Below, piece after piece: positions 11,136 through 21,215 of a DNA stretch of 64,000 nt; the first letter of the stretch is position 1, and the number at the start of each line of letters is the position of its first letter. The notes under the pieces are model-generated. The model worked only from the letters and a program-made list of their open reading frames with translations, had not been told where the DNA came from and did not search any database. Source of the stretch: Symsagittifera roscoffensis (taxonomy: Eukaryota > Xenacoelomorpha > Acoela > Convolutidae); contig NC_087065.1 in the NCBI RefSeq assembly GCF_963678635.1, positions 51,344,452 to 51,408,451 of the forward strand, written 5' to 3'. The position numbers and the translations under genes were made by a program.

Positions 11136-14123
11136 TTATCCCTTTTTATGGAGGTTCGATGGCTCCAACTCCCGATTGGGGGCTGCCATTAGAATCCGCC
11201 ATTCATTCCCTTCTGCTATCAGGATCAAGACCGCGTACACGAACTGTAGGGCGGGTGGCATACTCGCGTATCCAGGGGATGTGGTAAACACCACCTTCGT
11301 CTTGGACCCAAATCTCGAGACAACACTCTCTTGCACTTCATTCATCGCCGCAAACAATGCCTGAATGGCTTCCCATATCTTCCTCGATGTCGGAATTTCA
11401 TCGCCCTTTAGTTGCTCAAGAAGTCCCATCGCGTGCAGGTGATCATTCATTCCTGCAAACAATAGCAGCTCAGGTTCACAGGGCATCTCCGACTTTATTG
11501 CCACCACCAGAGTTAACATCTGATTTAATTCAGCTCCTGGCAAAGAGTATATCAGAGTCTCCGGCCAGAACAACTTGGGAGACGTTCCTTCGAAGTCCGA
11601 CCCCGCCACAATGACTACTCTCGCAGCAGCTGGATCTGCTCTATCATAAACTGCCAGGGTTTTGGCCAGCTGGGTGCTGCCACAGGGCTTCCCGTACCTG
11701 GGATCTTCCGCCAATTTCGAGCCTTCGTAAGCGGCATCCGGCAATTCCATCGATCCTGGATTGAGTAGCTTGTCCACCACTTTCAACTGTGCCGGGGTCG
11801 CCAACCTGATCCTGGCGATGCTCGTTCGGTGCTTGGGAGGTTCTGTTATAAGTCCAGGACTCCCTAGCAGCTTGAGAGGTCGGTAGTTAATGGGTCCCAT
11901 GATCGCTTTTGTGGGAATTCCAGTCAGGTCTGTGGTCTCCATCAATTTCGTTCTCGAGAAGTGCGCCTCATGAGCTTTCAACCAGTCCACGCAATGATGT
12001 CTATTCAAATCCTCGTGCGACACTCGTTCAATCCCCAGGGTCTCCGCCAATTCTCGCCTGCATTCCAAACTCTCTAGGTCCAGTTCTTTCACCTTCTCAG
12101 GATATCTCAAGCGAGCGGTCTCCATAGACCTCTTTTCCCGTTTGCTCTCTGCCACTACCACTGAGGACATCGCCGAGCCTGGAGGTGTTGATGACATCAC
12201 CTCCTCAGATTCCATTGGCGTGGCACTCTGCAATCGGGTCTGGATGCTCCTCGAACCGTCTCTAGCGTCAACTCTCGTTCCCAAGCGACCAGACAAGGCC
12301 CTTGAGGCAAGGAATGGTGGGTTCGGAGGTGGTCCTAAGGTAAATTGGGCTGTATCTAGCAGATCCGACTCTAGCGTGTTTATGTGTTCCTGGAAGACGT
12401 CGTTTAGCCACTCTGCTCCCCGTGGTCTATCGAAATGGATTCCATCATTGGAGGTGTCTTCAGGGAATCCCTCTTTCTCCATGCGCTCTGCCACGTCCAA
12501 CAGTCTGACAGGGAGCACACTCTTGCGATGGATATCTCGGATCACCTTGTTTAGGTTCCGCACCTTCTCGTTCATCTCCAAGGCGTGCTGATCAAACATC
12601 ATGTTGTAGGGGACCGTACATACTGTCAGCAGGATGGGGTCCATCTGGATCCTCAGTTCCTCAAGAAGGCAGCTCATCTTGTCGTACAGCCTCATTATTT
12701 TCCTCGCTTCTCCCCTTGACACATCGTTTGTCCCGATCATCAGGGTCACCGTGTATACTTTAGTCATCCCTAGCATGTCCAGGGTTGCCAACATCTGTGG
12801 CGTGGCAGCTCCAGCGAAACTCAAGATTCCAGTCTGCCAATGCGACTGGATCCGGGTCAACACCCGCACCAGGCTGTCCCCTATGATTAGGTGAACTGCA
12901 CCCTCTGGCACACGAGGTGGCGCGAGATACTCCACCCAGGCTGCATCATGGAAGCAGTCCCTCCTGGCTCCCTTTTCCGTACTCCAATCCAGTCGATTGT
13001 GCTTGTGGTACCTTCCCTCTGTATTTTTCTTATAACTCGAGATCACGACGCTCCTGACCGGCTGTTCCCTCCAAGTTGGGGGAAGCTCCGGTCTTGCAGA
13101 TCTTTCACGGTTCTTCTGTTGTAATTTCTCGCCTAGCTCTTTCAGGCGCGATGAGCCGCCACTCACCTGACTGTCGCTCGAGGTCGAGGTTGGGGTATAT
13201 CCCGGCAGCACCACATCCATTAGTGGACGTACAGGTTGTGTCTCTAGGCCACGCAAGGAAGGCGTCGCGTCATTCGGTATCCAGACTTCCAACCCTTCAC
13301 TCATGTGTTCTCTGGCCTCGCGGTCAAGGTTGAACCGTCCTCTTGCCCTGGGAGCTTCATCCACCTCCATGCGCGACTCTGGCCTCGAGCTGGTCACCAC
13401 TCGCTCCTTTGGCCTGGCTCCCTTCTGTGCGTCAAGCTCACGTTGTCGCTGTTCTATTCTCTCCAACTCCGACTTCAGTTGATCACGATTCGCGGCGCTC
13501 TCCCGTACCCTTAGTTCCTGCTGATGTTCAACTTTTAGCACCTCAAGTAACCTCAGAGTCTGATCTCGCTCGTTGACTGCCTGGTCTCTCTCCAGCTGAA
13601 TCTTCTCCCGATCCAGCTTCGCCTGATCCCGATCGAGGTTCGCCTTGTTCCTTTCCTTCTGCGCCTTCTCGAGCTCTTTCTTTAGAACACCCAGATCCGG
13701 ATATGCCTCGGTCGTCTGTTGCGTTCGCGTCATCGACGGCACCCTACTCGAGCCCTGGCTTGTAGATCTTGCTGTTGGCCTAGTCGGTAGTGGGAACTCC
13801 CCTGCGCCATATTCAGTGTTGTTACTCAGGCCAGGATTCCTTGCCAAGTCAAAGCCCCTTACTCCTTTATCCACGTTCCAAGACAACCATCTGGTCTGTT
13901 CTTGGTTTGATATACCCTCGGCGGTGTACCCGATCATCAAGACAGCCTCCGTTGCAGACTCCCTGAACTCACCCTGTTCCTCCAACTGGAGGATGGCATT
14001 CAGCATCACCGCCATTCTCTCGTCTATTTGGGTGTAGTCCAAGTCCCTCAGGCGTCTGTACAGCTCATCAAGAGTGGGCTTCTTCAGGGCCGCGGGCATG
14101 GATTTCCAGAATCGGTCTGCCAT
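11136..14123 (-). CDS. Retroelement ORF2: coiled coil plus SGNH (GDSL-type) hydrolase domain and a second degenerate SGNH-like domain
   Basis: An intact 995-codon ORF with ATG at 14123. Residues 1-100 are helical, 145-235 are a charged coiled coil rich in RDQ/LER heptads, and 240-350 are low-complexity linker. Residues 408-580 carry SGNH-hydrolase blocks: GDSL at 415-418 (nucleophile Ser417), GTND at 464-467, and DGIH at 560-563 (Asp560/His563). Established family knowledge makes these the catalytic serine, the oxyanion Asn and the Asp-His pair, typical of esterases. Residues 835-980 repeat the fold pattern weakly (VVIVAGSDF, LLLFAGMND) but lack the Asp-X-X-His block. SGNH domains are known in ORF1 of some CR1/L2 LINEs, so a role in RNP assembly or membrane/lipid contact is conceivable here. 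That is inference. ORF2 starts 260 bases after the Gag-Pol stop. Confidence 0.82.
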   Translation of the reverse strand: MADRFWKSMPAALKKPTLDELYRRLRDLDYTQIDERMAVMLNAILQLEEQGEFRESATEAVLMIGYTAEGISNQEQTRWLSWNVDKGVRGFDLARNPGLSNNTEYGAGEFPLPTRPTARSTSQGSSRVPSMTRTQQTTEAYPDLGVLKKELEKAQKERNKANLDRDQAKLDREKIQLERDQAVNERDQTLRLLEVLKVEHQQELRVRESAANRDQLKSELERIEQRQRELDAQKGARPKERVVTSSRPESRMEVDEAPRARGRFNLDREAREHMSEGLEVWIPNDATPSLRGLETQPVRPLMDVVLPGYTPTSTSSDSQVSGGSSRLKELGEKLQQKNRERSARPELPPTWREQPVRSVVISSYKKNTEGRYHKHNRLDWSTEKGARRDCFHDAAWVEYLAPPRVPEGAVHLIIGDSLVRVLTRIQSHWQTGILSFAGAATPQMLATLDMLGMTKVYTVTLMIGTNDVSRGEARKIMRLYDKMSCLLEELRIQMDPILLTVCTVPYNMMFDQHALEMNEKVRNLNKVIRDIHRKSVLPVRLLDVAERMEKEGFPEDTSNDGIHFDRPRGAEWLNDVFQEHINTLESDLLDTAQFTLGPPPNPPFLASRALSGRLGTRVDARDGSRSIQTRLQSATPMESEEVMSSTPPGSAMSSVVVAESKREKRSMETARLRYPEKVKELDLESLECRRELAETLGIERVSHEDLNRHHCVDWLKAHEAHFSRTKLMETTDLTGIPTKAIMGPINYRPLKLLGSPGLITEPPKHRTSIARIRLATPAQLKVVDKLLNPGSMELPDAAYEGSKLAEDPRYGKPCGSTQLAKTLAVYDRADPAAARVVIVAGSDFEGTSPKLFWPETLIYSLPGAELNQMLTLVVAIKSEMPCEPELLLFAGMNDHLHAMGLLEQLKGDEIPTSRKIWEAIQALFAAMNEVQESVVSRFGSKTKVVFTTSPGYASMPPALQFVYAVLILIAEGNEWRILMAAPNRELEPSNLHKKG

Positions 14124-14384
14124 TCTTCGTGACTTCGGGATGTATATAGGTATGTGTTAACCAGCTCAAGAATTACCCAACCGACTTAAGTATTACCCAA
14201 CTCAAGAATTCTCTAGAAACGTTCCCTTGCAAATACTTCAATCAAGATTTCCCTTTCTGTTTCTCGCTTCGAGTATAGTTGGATTTTCAACTTTGTTTTT
14301 CAAACTTGATCTGAAAACAGAAAGTATATTAAAACCTCACATGTCTTATTCCTAACCTAGAGGCCCCCCTTTTCACCAGTATGG

Positions 14385-17300
14385 TTAAAATCTTATCATT
14401 CTCATATCTAGTGACCGCACGACATCTTTGCTGTCAGTGACGCTTCTTCTTGATGAGTCAGTATCGTTCACTGTCTCTTTTCTCCGAAGTATAGTGAATT
14501 CCGGTTTCTCTTGACCCTTCTCCTGGATCACGGGCTTATCATCTGATAGTTTCTCGAGCAACCTCATTAAGTCATCATCTATCTGTGCAGTTCCTGCTTC
14601 CACCTGGTTAAGATCATAGCCTTTTGCCTTGAGCGTCTCCTTCACGATCTTCGACTTGAGTATAATCTCAATCGGAATCCTCTTGTTCTTCCTCAAGATG
14701 GTCTTCTCTGGAGGCTCTTTAGGCAATTCAGGATGATCTTCTATCGGTTTGCCTGACTTGTCCAGCCATCTCGTGAGTGGAAGACTGTCGTACGTTTCCT
14801 TGTCCATGAATGAGAAGCCATCTTTGATTTCAGGTCTGTCTGCTTCTCTTTGCTCTTGTCTCTCATAGAACTCCGTCTTCTTACTCAAGTTGTCGGCATT
14901 CTGATGTTTATCTCGCGTTCTATGCTCAATTATCATGTTGTATCCGTCCAGGCGAACTATCCACCTCCCAATGTAACTTTGGTCCATTGAGTACGTTTTC
15001 AGCCAGCTCAGTGCTCTGTTGTCGACTCGCAACTTGAATGGCTCACTGCCCAGGTATGCCCTGTATTTCTCGACAAAGGTAACCACCGCGAACATCTCAG
15101 CTTTCGATGCTCCGTACTTCATTTCCGTGTCACTCAGGACTTTGCTCCCGTACGCTATTGGTCTCAAGACTGTCTTCCCATTCCATTCTTGTTCTTGGTG
15201 GAGAATCCCAGAAATCGCGACTACCGACGCATCCGTGTCCAGCACGTACATCCCTTTCTCAGTCGGCATACCCAGTACTGGTGCCTCACATAGCTCTTTA
15301 TTTATCCTCTGGAATGACTCTTCTGCTGCGTTGTTCCATGTCAACTTCTTGCCCTTGTGTCTCATTAATTGTTGCATCGGGTATACCTTGTCTGCATAGC
15401 CTTTGATGAACTCTCTATAATAGTTAGCGAAACCCAGGAAGCTCATCAACTGGTGCTCTGTTTTCGGTGATTTCCAGGTCAGGACTGCTTCCACGGCGTC
15501 CGTATCAGGTCTGATGCCGTGCTTGTCTACCATCCTGCCCAAGTATTTTATTGAGTCCTTGAGTATCTCGCACTTTGATGGTTTACACTTTAGCCCCGAC
15601 CTCTTCATGCATGCAAACACTTCGTCTAGTCTCTCAATGTGGTCTTCCAGTGTTGGCGTCGCTATTACCACGTCATCCACGTAGCACATTACCAGGTTGC
15701 CATACTTCTTCGTTACGCCTATCAGCGCGTGTGCCATCAACCGCTGAAACGTGGCTGTGGCATTGCAAAGTCCAAACGGCATCCGTTTCCATTGAAACAG
15801 ACCCAACTCGCAGGCAAACCCTGTCTTGTCCCTGTCCTGCTTCCTTAGTGGTACTTGCCAAAAGGCCGAGCCTAAAGCAAGAGTCGTAAAAAATTTTGCA
15901 TCACCTAACTTCGAGAGGCTCTCATCAATCCTAGGTATGGGATAGGCATCCTTCACCGTGACGGAGTTCAGGTATCGAAAGTCACAACAAAACCTCAACT
16001 GGTCGCCTTTCTTTTTGGCCATCACTACTCCACACGCCCACGGTGACTTGGATGGTTCTATCATGTCATACTCTAGTAACGTCTCGATCTCTTTTCTACA
16101 CGCGTCCGATTTGTGTGGGGTCATGCGCCTCGCCCCCTCCCTGTGTGGTACCGCGTTTTCCTCAAGTTCTATTTCATGCTCAACGAAATTACAACACCCG
16201 ATATCCGCCTTATGCCTCGAAAAAACTTCCTCGTTCCGCTCTAGTACGTCCTTGATGGCTTCGAGCTGTTCATCTTTCAGTTTGCCCCTCAAATGTTCAA
16301 TCTCCGGCAGGACCGGTTTTTCATTTTGCATTTCATCTAGTGTGGGTCGCTCTGGAAAGTTCGAACAGCTCGAAAGACCATCATCCGTTTCTGACTTAAG
16401 TGATTTAATAAGACCTGAAGAATCTTTTATTTTCTGCAATCGTCTCAAGATACAAATTTTGTCCCTGTGATTGGGACAATCAACAACTTCATTTTGTTTT
16501 GAGTTCTCAATTGTTTCATATCGAGTTTTAACCGGTAAAGCATATCCCAGTTTCCTCCCTCTCTGTATCGTGATCGGTATATCAAGGGTATTCAACAAGA
16601 CACTGACGCAGAGGCCGCTCTTCGTTATCGAAAACGATCTTCCTAAAACAGCAGCACTTTGACTATTAGGATTCGGAACTATGCACACTTGCTTGTTGTC
16701 ACTTAGTTCATTGTAATTTTTCATCCTCAAACTTACGATTGCCGCTTCATTAGCTTTTAGCCTCACCCTCCTACTCAAGAATACCGGTGCTTTGTTTTCA
16801 TTTGCCATTATTAAATTTACCGGTTTGATTGCGTACCTCCTATCCGGGTTCCGTATCCTGAACATTGCGTTATTTAGATCAATCGTTACGTCGAAATTCC
16901 TGATGAAGTCTCTGCCCAAAATAAATTGGTCAGATTCATCTAGGTTTTCTACCACGATAAAGCTCATCCACAGGTTACGTTCCCCCAAATTGAGGGCTAT
17001 TATCGGCGTCCTGCCCAGCACCCGAAGGGCCCCTTTGTTTGCAGCCGACAGCCGTATTCTCGAGTCTATCAAGTCACCTTTGTCAAAGCCCATCCTCTCC
17101 CAAGTTTCGATTGGTATGACGCTCAAGACTGCTCCCGTGTCAAGCAACCCACGCAACTGAGTCTTTTTGCCACTTATATCCAGCACGTGCCCTGTCACAT
17201 CTGCCTCCGTCCCGATGTGCATTGCATCTTCTTCAAGCATGGCGCAGTGTCCAATCGATCTCACTTTCAATTCTTCTTTCCCTACGTAGATTTGTCCAAT

Positions 17301-20108
17301 TAGGTCTTCGTCACATGTTATCATCGTCTTGGTATAGATGTTAATCCCATCTATATTTAGCATCACCTCGTGTGGACCATAAGCTTCAGTATATCTGCTA
17401 TCAACACGTACCGACTTGCTGCCCCCTCTCATGAGTAGTGCTCTCAAGGCTCTAGAAGTCGTTTGTGGGCTTATACAGCTCAAGTAATCTGCGTACACGT
17501 CAATGTGCATTATCGTCTGGTCGCTCGGTTCGCTCAAGTTTCTGGTTACCTCGTGGCCGCCCACTGTGATTATCGACATTATTCTAGCCCCAATTTTCGA
17601 TATGCCGAATGGCTTTCCCGTCACCATTTTTACAGTGTTACAATTCCCCGTCTTTGTTGAGCCCGGTACAGCCTCTGGTGTTTGGTTCGATCCGGTTAAT
17701 GCTTCGTTGAAATTCTGTCTTTCGATCTCCAGCTTTAGTCGTTGCTCTATTTCTTTCGCAGCCAGATCCTGTTTTACTTTGGCAATTGCTTCCGTCGCCG
17801 CTTTCTCATAGTTTATCTCTAGCGAGTTCCCAGCCGCGGACTCTATCGCACCATTAACATGTGTTACAGCTTTCACTGTTTTCGTCGGCAATTCCGTGCT
17901 TGGTGCTCCTAAGTTCCTAGATTCAAACTCGTTTTGTCTATTCCGCTGATTCTGCACTGCCGCTAATGCCAACTTATGTTTGGGGTGACTCTGGTCCTTG
18001 ACCGCTTCCCAGAACAAGGGACAATCCATTCTGAAGTGCCCCTCCTGGTTACAGAAGAAGCATCTTGCGCCTATCTTGATGATTAAGCCACTATAGTACT
18101 CGTGTTCCTCCATCTGGCTCATGTCCTCCTCATCTGGTGCATATCCTAGACTCTTCATGCCTTGTTTGTATGTTGTGCAGTCAGCCACGTGGTGATCCGC
18201 CGACCCGCAGTTCGCGCATGATCTGCGCTTGTCCATGTCATCTCTAGGCTTGTACCATGACGACCTCTGGGGTTGACTTCCCCCTTGCATGTTCCTGTTT
18301 TCTGTATATGAGTATTTCTTGGGTTTCATCAGCATGTATTCCCTTGATTTCTGTCTCATTTCTTCTGGGGTTGGTGCGCTGTCTTTCGACAATGTGTAGT
18401 ATGTTGCTAACATTGTCCTTAAGTCGTCACTTTTTACCCCATCAATGAACTTCGAGGCAATGCTAAAGTTTCTTCTGTTTGTCGACTCCTCTGGGTCACT
18501 CCTTCTTCTCAAGCTCTCGAGATCATCTAGGAACCGATCTATTGACTCGTCGTCCCTCTGCCTTCTCTTTTCAAATCGCATCATCGCTTGGTGACCCTTC
18601 ATGCCTGACCCGAATCGATTCAGCAATATCTCGAAGATCTTGTCCGCGGTATCGCGTTCTTCTTCCTTCTTTGCAACCACGCATTTCAATGCCTTGCCTT
18701 CCAGGTTACTGAGTATGGCTGTGCATGCTTGCCTTTCATCATTTAAGTTATCTTGTTCTAGATGTAATCTCATCACTTCCACCCACGTGTCAATGCATCC
18801 ATCTGAGTCGTCTTTGAATTCTTTTGGCTTCTTGAAAGTTTTCCTTGATTTTCCGTCTCTCCTATCGCTCGAGTTAGTGTTCCTCGTGGCGAAGGCCTCT
18901 AGAGTCCTGTTCATCATCTCCCAAGTGCTTGCCCATGTCATGGCATCCGGACCTGCGTTGCTGCTAGCTGTTGAGTCCCCCAGACCACTCGTTGTGTTTG
19001 AATTTCCACTTTTCATGATTGTTTTATCAGCCGTTGGTGCTATGCTCACCGTATTCCGGGTTAAGGGCAACGGTGTCGATTGCCGTTTGCCCCTTTGTGG
19101 TTCCACAAAGTCAACTCTGGTGCCTTGCGTGCGATCCGCTGCCGGTCTTTCTTGTGAGGTAGAATTTCTCAAGATTGCATCCAATTTCGTCTGTATTGCA
19201 CCTGAACTTTCGGCCTGATTCTTGCTCATTGTGTCCAGCCTCTTTTCCAGGCTACCTATTTGGCTGTTGACATCATCATATCGGTTTTTCAACTGTTGCA
19301 AATCTTTTTTGATGTTCCCTTCTCGTTCTTTATTGGTGGCTTCTACCTTATCTGTGATCTCCTTGAGTCTCTCGTCTGTTGCCTTAGCCAGGTTAAAATA
19401 ACTATCCAGATACTCGTGTTTGTTGTATCTTAATTCTTTTCTTATCACTTCTCTGTCCTCTTCGCTGTGCTTTAGCTTTTTGTCGATCTGATTCAGTTTT
19501 GCCATCAAGTCACCTAGCTCAAGAGTAGCCTCTTCATGGTCAGCCGTTGGTCTTTCTTCGGCCGTTGCTTCTGCTTTAGTTTGTTCCTCTCTCGGATTGG
19601 ATTCTGTCGTCTTCGTGCTCACTGTCCCAAATGTTCGTGCTCTTTCAGCTTTTGGTTCCTCAGTCACGTTCTCTTTCGTTTTTATTCCGACCATCATCGC
19701 CAACCTTTCTGTAAAAGATGTCTTTTTTACTTGAGAGTCTTCTTTCACCGTTTCTTCGGTGTTGCCTATTGCATCTTCCACATCGTCTATTGGTGAGAAC
19801 TCTATGGGTTTCGGGTTTGGTTCTTCTGCATTGGGCATTGGAGTTGACTCCGTCGTCTTTTTCTCCAGTTCATCTACGCTCTGGTCTGGTGTCTCTAGGT
19901 CGATTTCGATTGTAGGCTCCACCTCTTTTTCCCTCGCATCTTCTCGCGTCTTGCTCTCGGTGCCACTCCTCGTGCTGACCATGCTAACTGAAAAGTTATT
20001 TCTTGTTTTGCCTGGGCCCCTTGATGTTGTTCCACGCAGCGACGAGTTATATTTCGTGTTTGATCCACTTGACCTTTTTTCAAGCACCGGTACCCTACTC
20101 CGTCTCAT
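14385..20108 (-). CDS. gag-pol: Gag-Pol polyprotein (Gag, two zinc knuckles, protease, RT, RNase H; no integrase)
   Basis: A single 1907-codon ORF, ATG at 20108 and stop at 14385. Residues 200-300 are a coiled coil and about 425-600 are the Gag capsid-like region. CX2CX4HX4C knuckles lie at 631-644 and 683-696. The aspartic protease has LLDTGA at 988-993 and ILGRD at 1063-1067. RT spans about 1330-1530 with YVDD at 1476-1479. RNase H spans about 1615-1745 with D1626, E1671, D1696 and D1739. RT motif A reads TTLALGSAF: residue 1411 (codon GCT at 15878-15876) is Ala where the catalytic Asp is expected. The 160 residues after RNase H hold no HHCC zinc finger or DDE core. Gag and Pol lie in one frame with no frameshift. 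The order protease-RT-RNase H fits Ty3/gypsy. This copy's RT is predicted inactive. Confidence 0.92.
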   Translation of the reverse strand: MRRSRVPVLEKRSSGSNTKYNSSLRGTTSRGPGKTRNNFSVSMVSTRSGTESKTREDAREKEVEPTIEIDLETPDQSVDELEKKTTESTPMPNAEEPNPKPIEFSPIDDVEDAIGNTEETVKEDSQVKKTSFTERLAMMVGIKTKENVTEEPKAERARTFGTVSTKTTESNPREEQTKAEATAEERPTADHEEATLELGDLMAKLNQIDKKLKHSEEDREVIRKELRYNKHEYLDSYFNLAKATDERLKEITDKVEATNKEREGNIKKDLQQLKNRYDDVNSQIGSLEKRLDTMSKNQAESSGAIQTKLDAILRNSTSQERPAADRTQGTRVDFVEPQRGKRQSTPLPLTRNTVSIAPTADKTIMKSGNSNTTSGLGDSTASSNAGPDAMTWASTWEMMNRTLEAFATRNTNSSDRRDGKSRKTFKKPKEFKDDSDGCIDTWVEVMRLHLEQDNLNDERQACTAILSNLEGKALKCVVAKKEEERDTADKIFEILLNRFGSGMKGHQAMMRFEKRRQRDDESIDRFLDDLESLRRRSDPEESTNRRNFSIASKFIDGVKSDDLRTMLATYYTLSKDSAPTPEEMRQKSREYMLMKPKKYSYTENRNMQGGSQPQRSSWYKPRDDMDKRRSCANCGSADHHVADCTTYKQGMKSLGYAPDEEDMSQMEEHEYYSGLIIKIGARCFFCNQEGHFRMDCPLFWEAVKDQSHPKHKLALAAVQNQRNRQNEFESRNLGAPSTELPTKTVKAVTHVNGAIESAAGNSLEINYEKAATEAIAKVKQDLAAKEIEQRLKLEIERQNFNEALTGSNQTPEAVPGSTKTGNCNTVKMVTGKPFGISKIGARIMSIITVGGHEVTRNLSEPSDQTIMHIDVYADYLSCISPQTTSRALRALLMRGGSKSVRVDSRYTEAYGPHEVMLNIDGINIYTKTMITCDEDLIGQIYVGKEELKVRSIGHCAMLEEDAMHIGTEADVTGHVLDISGKKTQLRGLLDTGAVLSVIPIETWERMGFDKGDLIDSRIRLSAANKGALRVLGRTPIIALNLGERNLWMSFIVVENLDESDQFILGRDFIRNFDVTIDLNNAMFRIRNPDRRYAIKPVNLIMANENKAPVFLSRRVRLKANEAAIVSLRMKNYNELSDNKQVCIVPNPNSQSAAVLGRSFSITKSGLCVSVLLNTLDIPITIQRGRKLGYALPVKTRYETIENSKQNEVVDCPNHRDKICILRRLQKIKDSSGLIKSLKSETDDGLSSCSNFPERPTLDEMQNEKPVLPEIEHLRGKLKDEQLEAIKDVLERNEEVFSRHKADIGCCNFVEHEIELEENAVPHREGARRMTPHKSDACRKEIETLLEYDMIEPSKSPWACGVVMAKKKGDQLRFCCDFRYLNSVTVKDAYPIPRIDESLSKLGDAKFFTTLALGSAFWQVPLRKQDRDKTGFACELGLFQWKRMPFGLCNATATFQRLMAHALIGVTKKYGNLVMCYVDDVVIATPTLEDHIERLDEVFACMKRSGLKCKPSKCEILKDSIKYLGRMVDKHGIRPDTDAVEAVLTWKSPKTEHQLMSFLGFANYYREFIKGYADKVYPMQQLMRHKGKKLTWNNAAEESFQRINKELCEAPVLGMPTEKGMYVLDTDASVVAISGILHQEQEWNGKTVLRPIAYGSKVLSDTEMKYGASKAEMFAVVTFVEKYRAYLGSEPFKLRVDNRALSWLKTYSMDQSYIGRWIVRLDGYNMIIEHRTRDKHQNADNLSKKTEFYERQEQREADRPEIKDGFSFMDKETYDSLPLTRWLDKSGKPIEDHPELPKEPPEKTILRKNKRIPIEIILKSKIVKETLKAKGYDLNQVEAGTAQIDDDLMRLLEKLSDDKPVIQEKGQEKPEFTILRRKETVNDTDSSRRSVTDSKDVVRSLDMRMIRF

Positions 20109-20324
20109 TAGGTCTATTTACAATTGCTCTTATTTACAATATTATTTTATATACAATTCTATTCTAAGAATAAAAAAAAATTTGTGGAAACAAATTCTTA
20201 AAAGAAAATATACAACGTGATAAAAACCTTGTTCCAGTTCTCTAAAATTCCAGTTGTAATTTTACTTCAATTTTTGTACTGTCCTTAGACTTCCAGTTAC
20301 CGTCCCTACTCTTCTTCGTACCGT

Positions 20325-21215
20325 CCCAGGCTTCCTTTTACTGTCCCAAGACTGTTCGGTAATGTCCCAGTACTCCGTCAGTGTCCCAAGACCCCTGACC
20401 TGAGAGTAGTGTCCCAAGGCTAGTGTCCCGAGGCTAGTGTCCCAAGACAACTGTCCCAAGGCTAGTGTCCCAAGGCTAGTGTCCCAAGACTACTGTCCCA
20501 AGGCTAGTGTCCCAGGACTACTGTCCCAAGGCTAGTGTCCCAAGGCTAGTGTCCCAAGACTACTGTCCCAAGGCTAGTGTCCCAAGACTACTGTCCCAAG
20601 GCTAGTGTCCCAAGACTACTGTCCCAAGGCTAGTGTCCCAAGGCTAGTGTCCCAAGACTACTGTCCCAAGGCTAGTGTCCCAAGGCTAGTGTCCCAAGGC
20701 TAGTGTCCCAAGACTACTGTCCCAAGGCTAGTGTCCCAAGGCTAGTGTCCCAAGACTACTGTCCCAAGGCTAGTGTCCCAAGGCTAGTGTCCCAAGACTG
20801 CTGTCCCAAGGCTAGTGTCCCAAGACTACTGTCCCAAGACTACTATCCCAAGGCTAGTGTACCAAGACTACTGTCCCAAGACCACTGTCCCAAGACCCTT
20901 GTCCCAAGACCCTATCCCAAGACCCTGTCCCAAGACCCTTTGTCCCAAGACCACTGTCCCAAGACCCTTGTCCCAAGACCACTGTCCCAAGACCACTGTC
21001 CCAAGACCACTGTCCCAAGACCACTGTCCCAAGACCACTGTCCCAAGACCACTGTCCCAAGACCACTGTCCCAAGACCACTGTCCCAAGACCACCGTCCC
21101 AAGACCCTGTCCCAAGACCACTGTCCCAAGACCACTGTCCCAAGACCCTGTCCCAAGCCTGTATCAAGACTGTTCTGGTCCAACACTGTCCCAGGACTTC
21201 TTTGGCACTGTCCCA
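20325..21215. repeat. 14-bp minisatellite (GTCCCAAG core) in the element leader
   Basis: Roughly 60 tandem units of about 14 bases built on GTCCCAAG. One half is dominated by GTCCCAAGGCTAGT / GTCCCAAGACTACT units (about 20405-20870). The other is dominated by CTGTCCCAAGACCA units (about 20870-21150). Degenerate edges extend to 20325 and 21215. Because 14 is not a multiple of 3, all frames are open for long stretches and give a 14-residue periodic peptide. Confidence 0.92.

Noticed and set aside
7878-14123. ORF2 or ORF3 as a retroviral-type envelope gene
   Set aside because: No signal peptide, no clear membrane anchor and no processing site; ORF2 has SGNH motifs instead.
14500-20100. Many medium-sized plus-strand ORFs opposite Gag-Pol and ORF2
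   Set aside because: Shadows of the long minus-strand coding regions; no motifs of their own.
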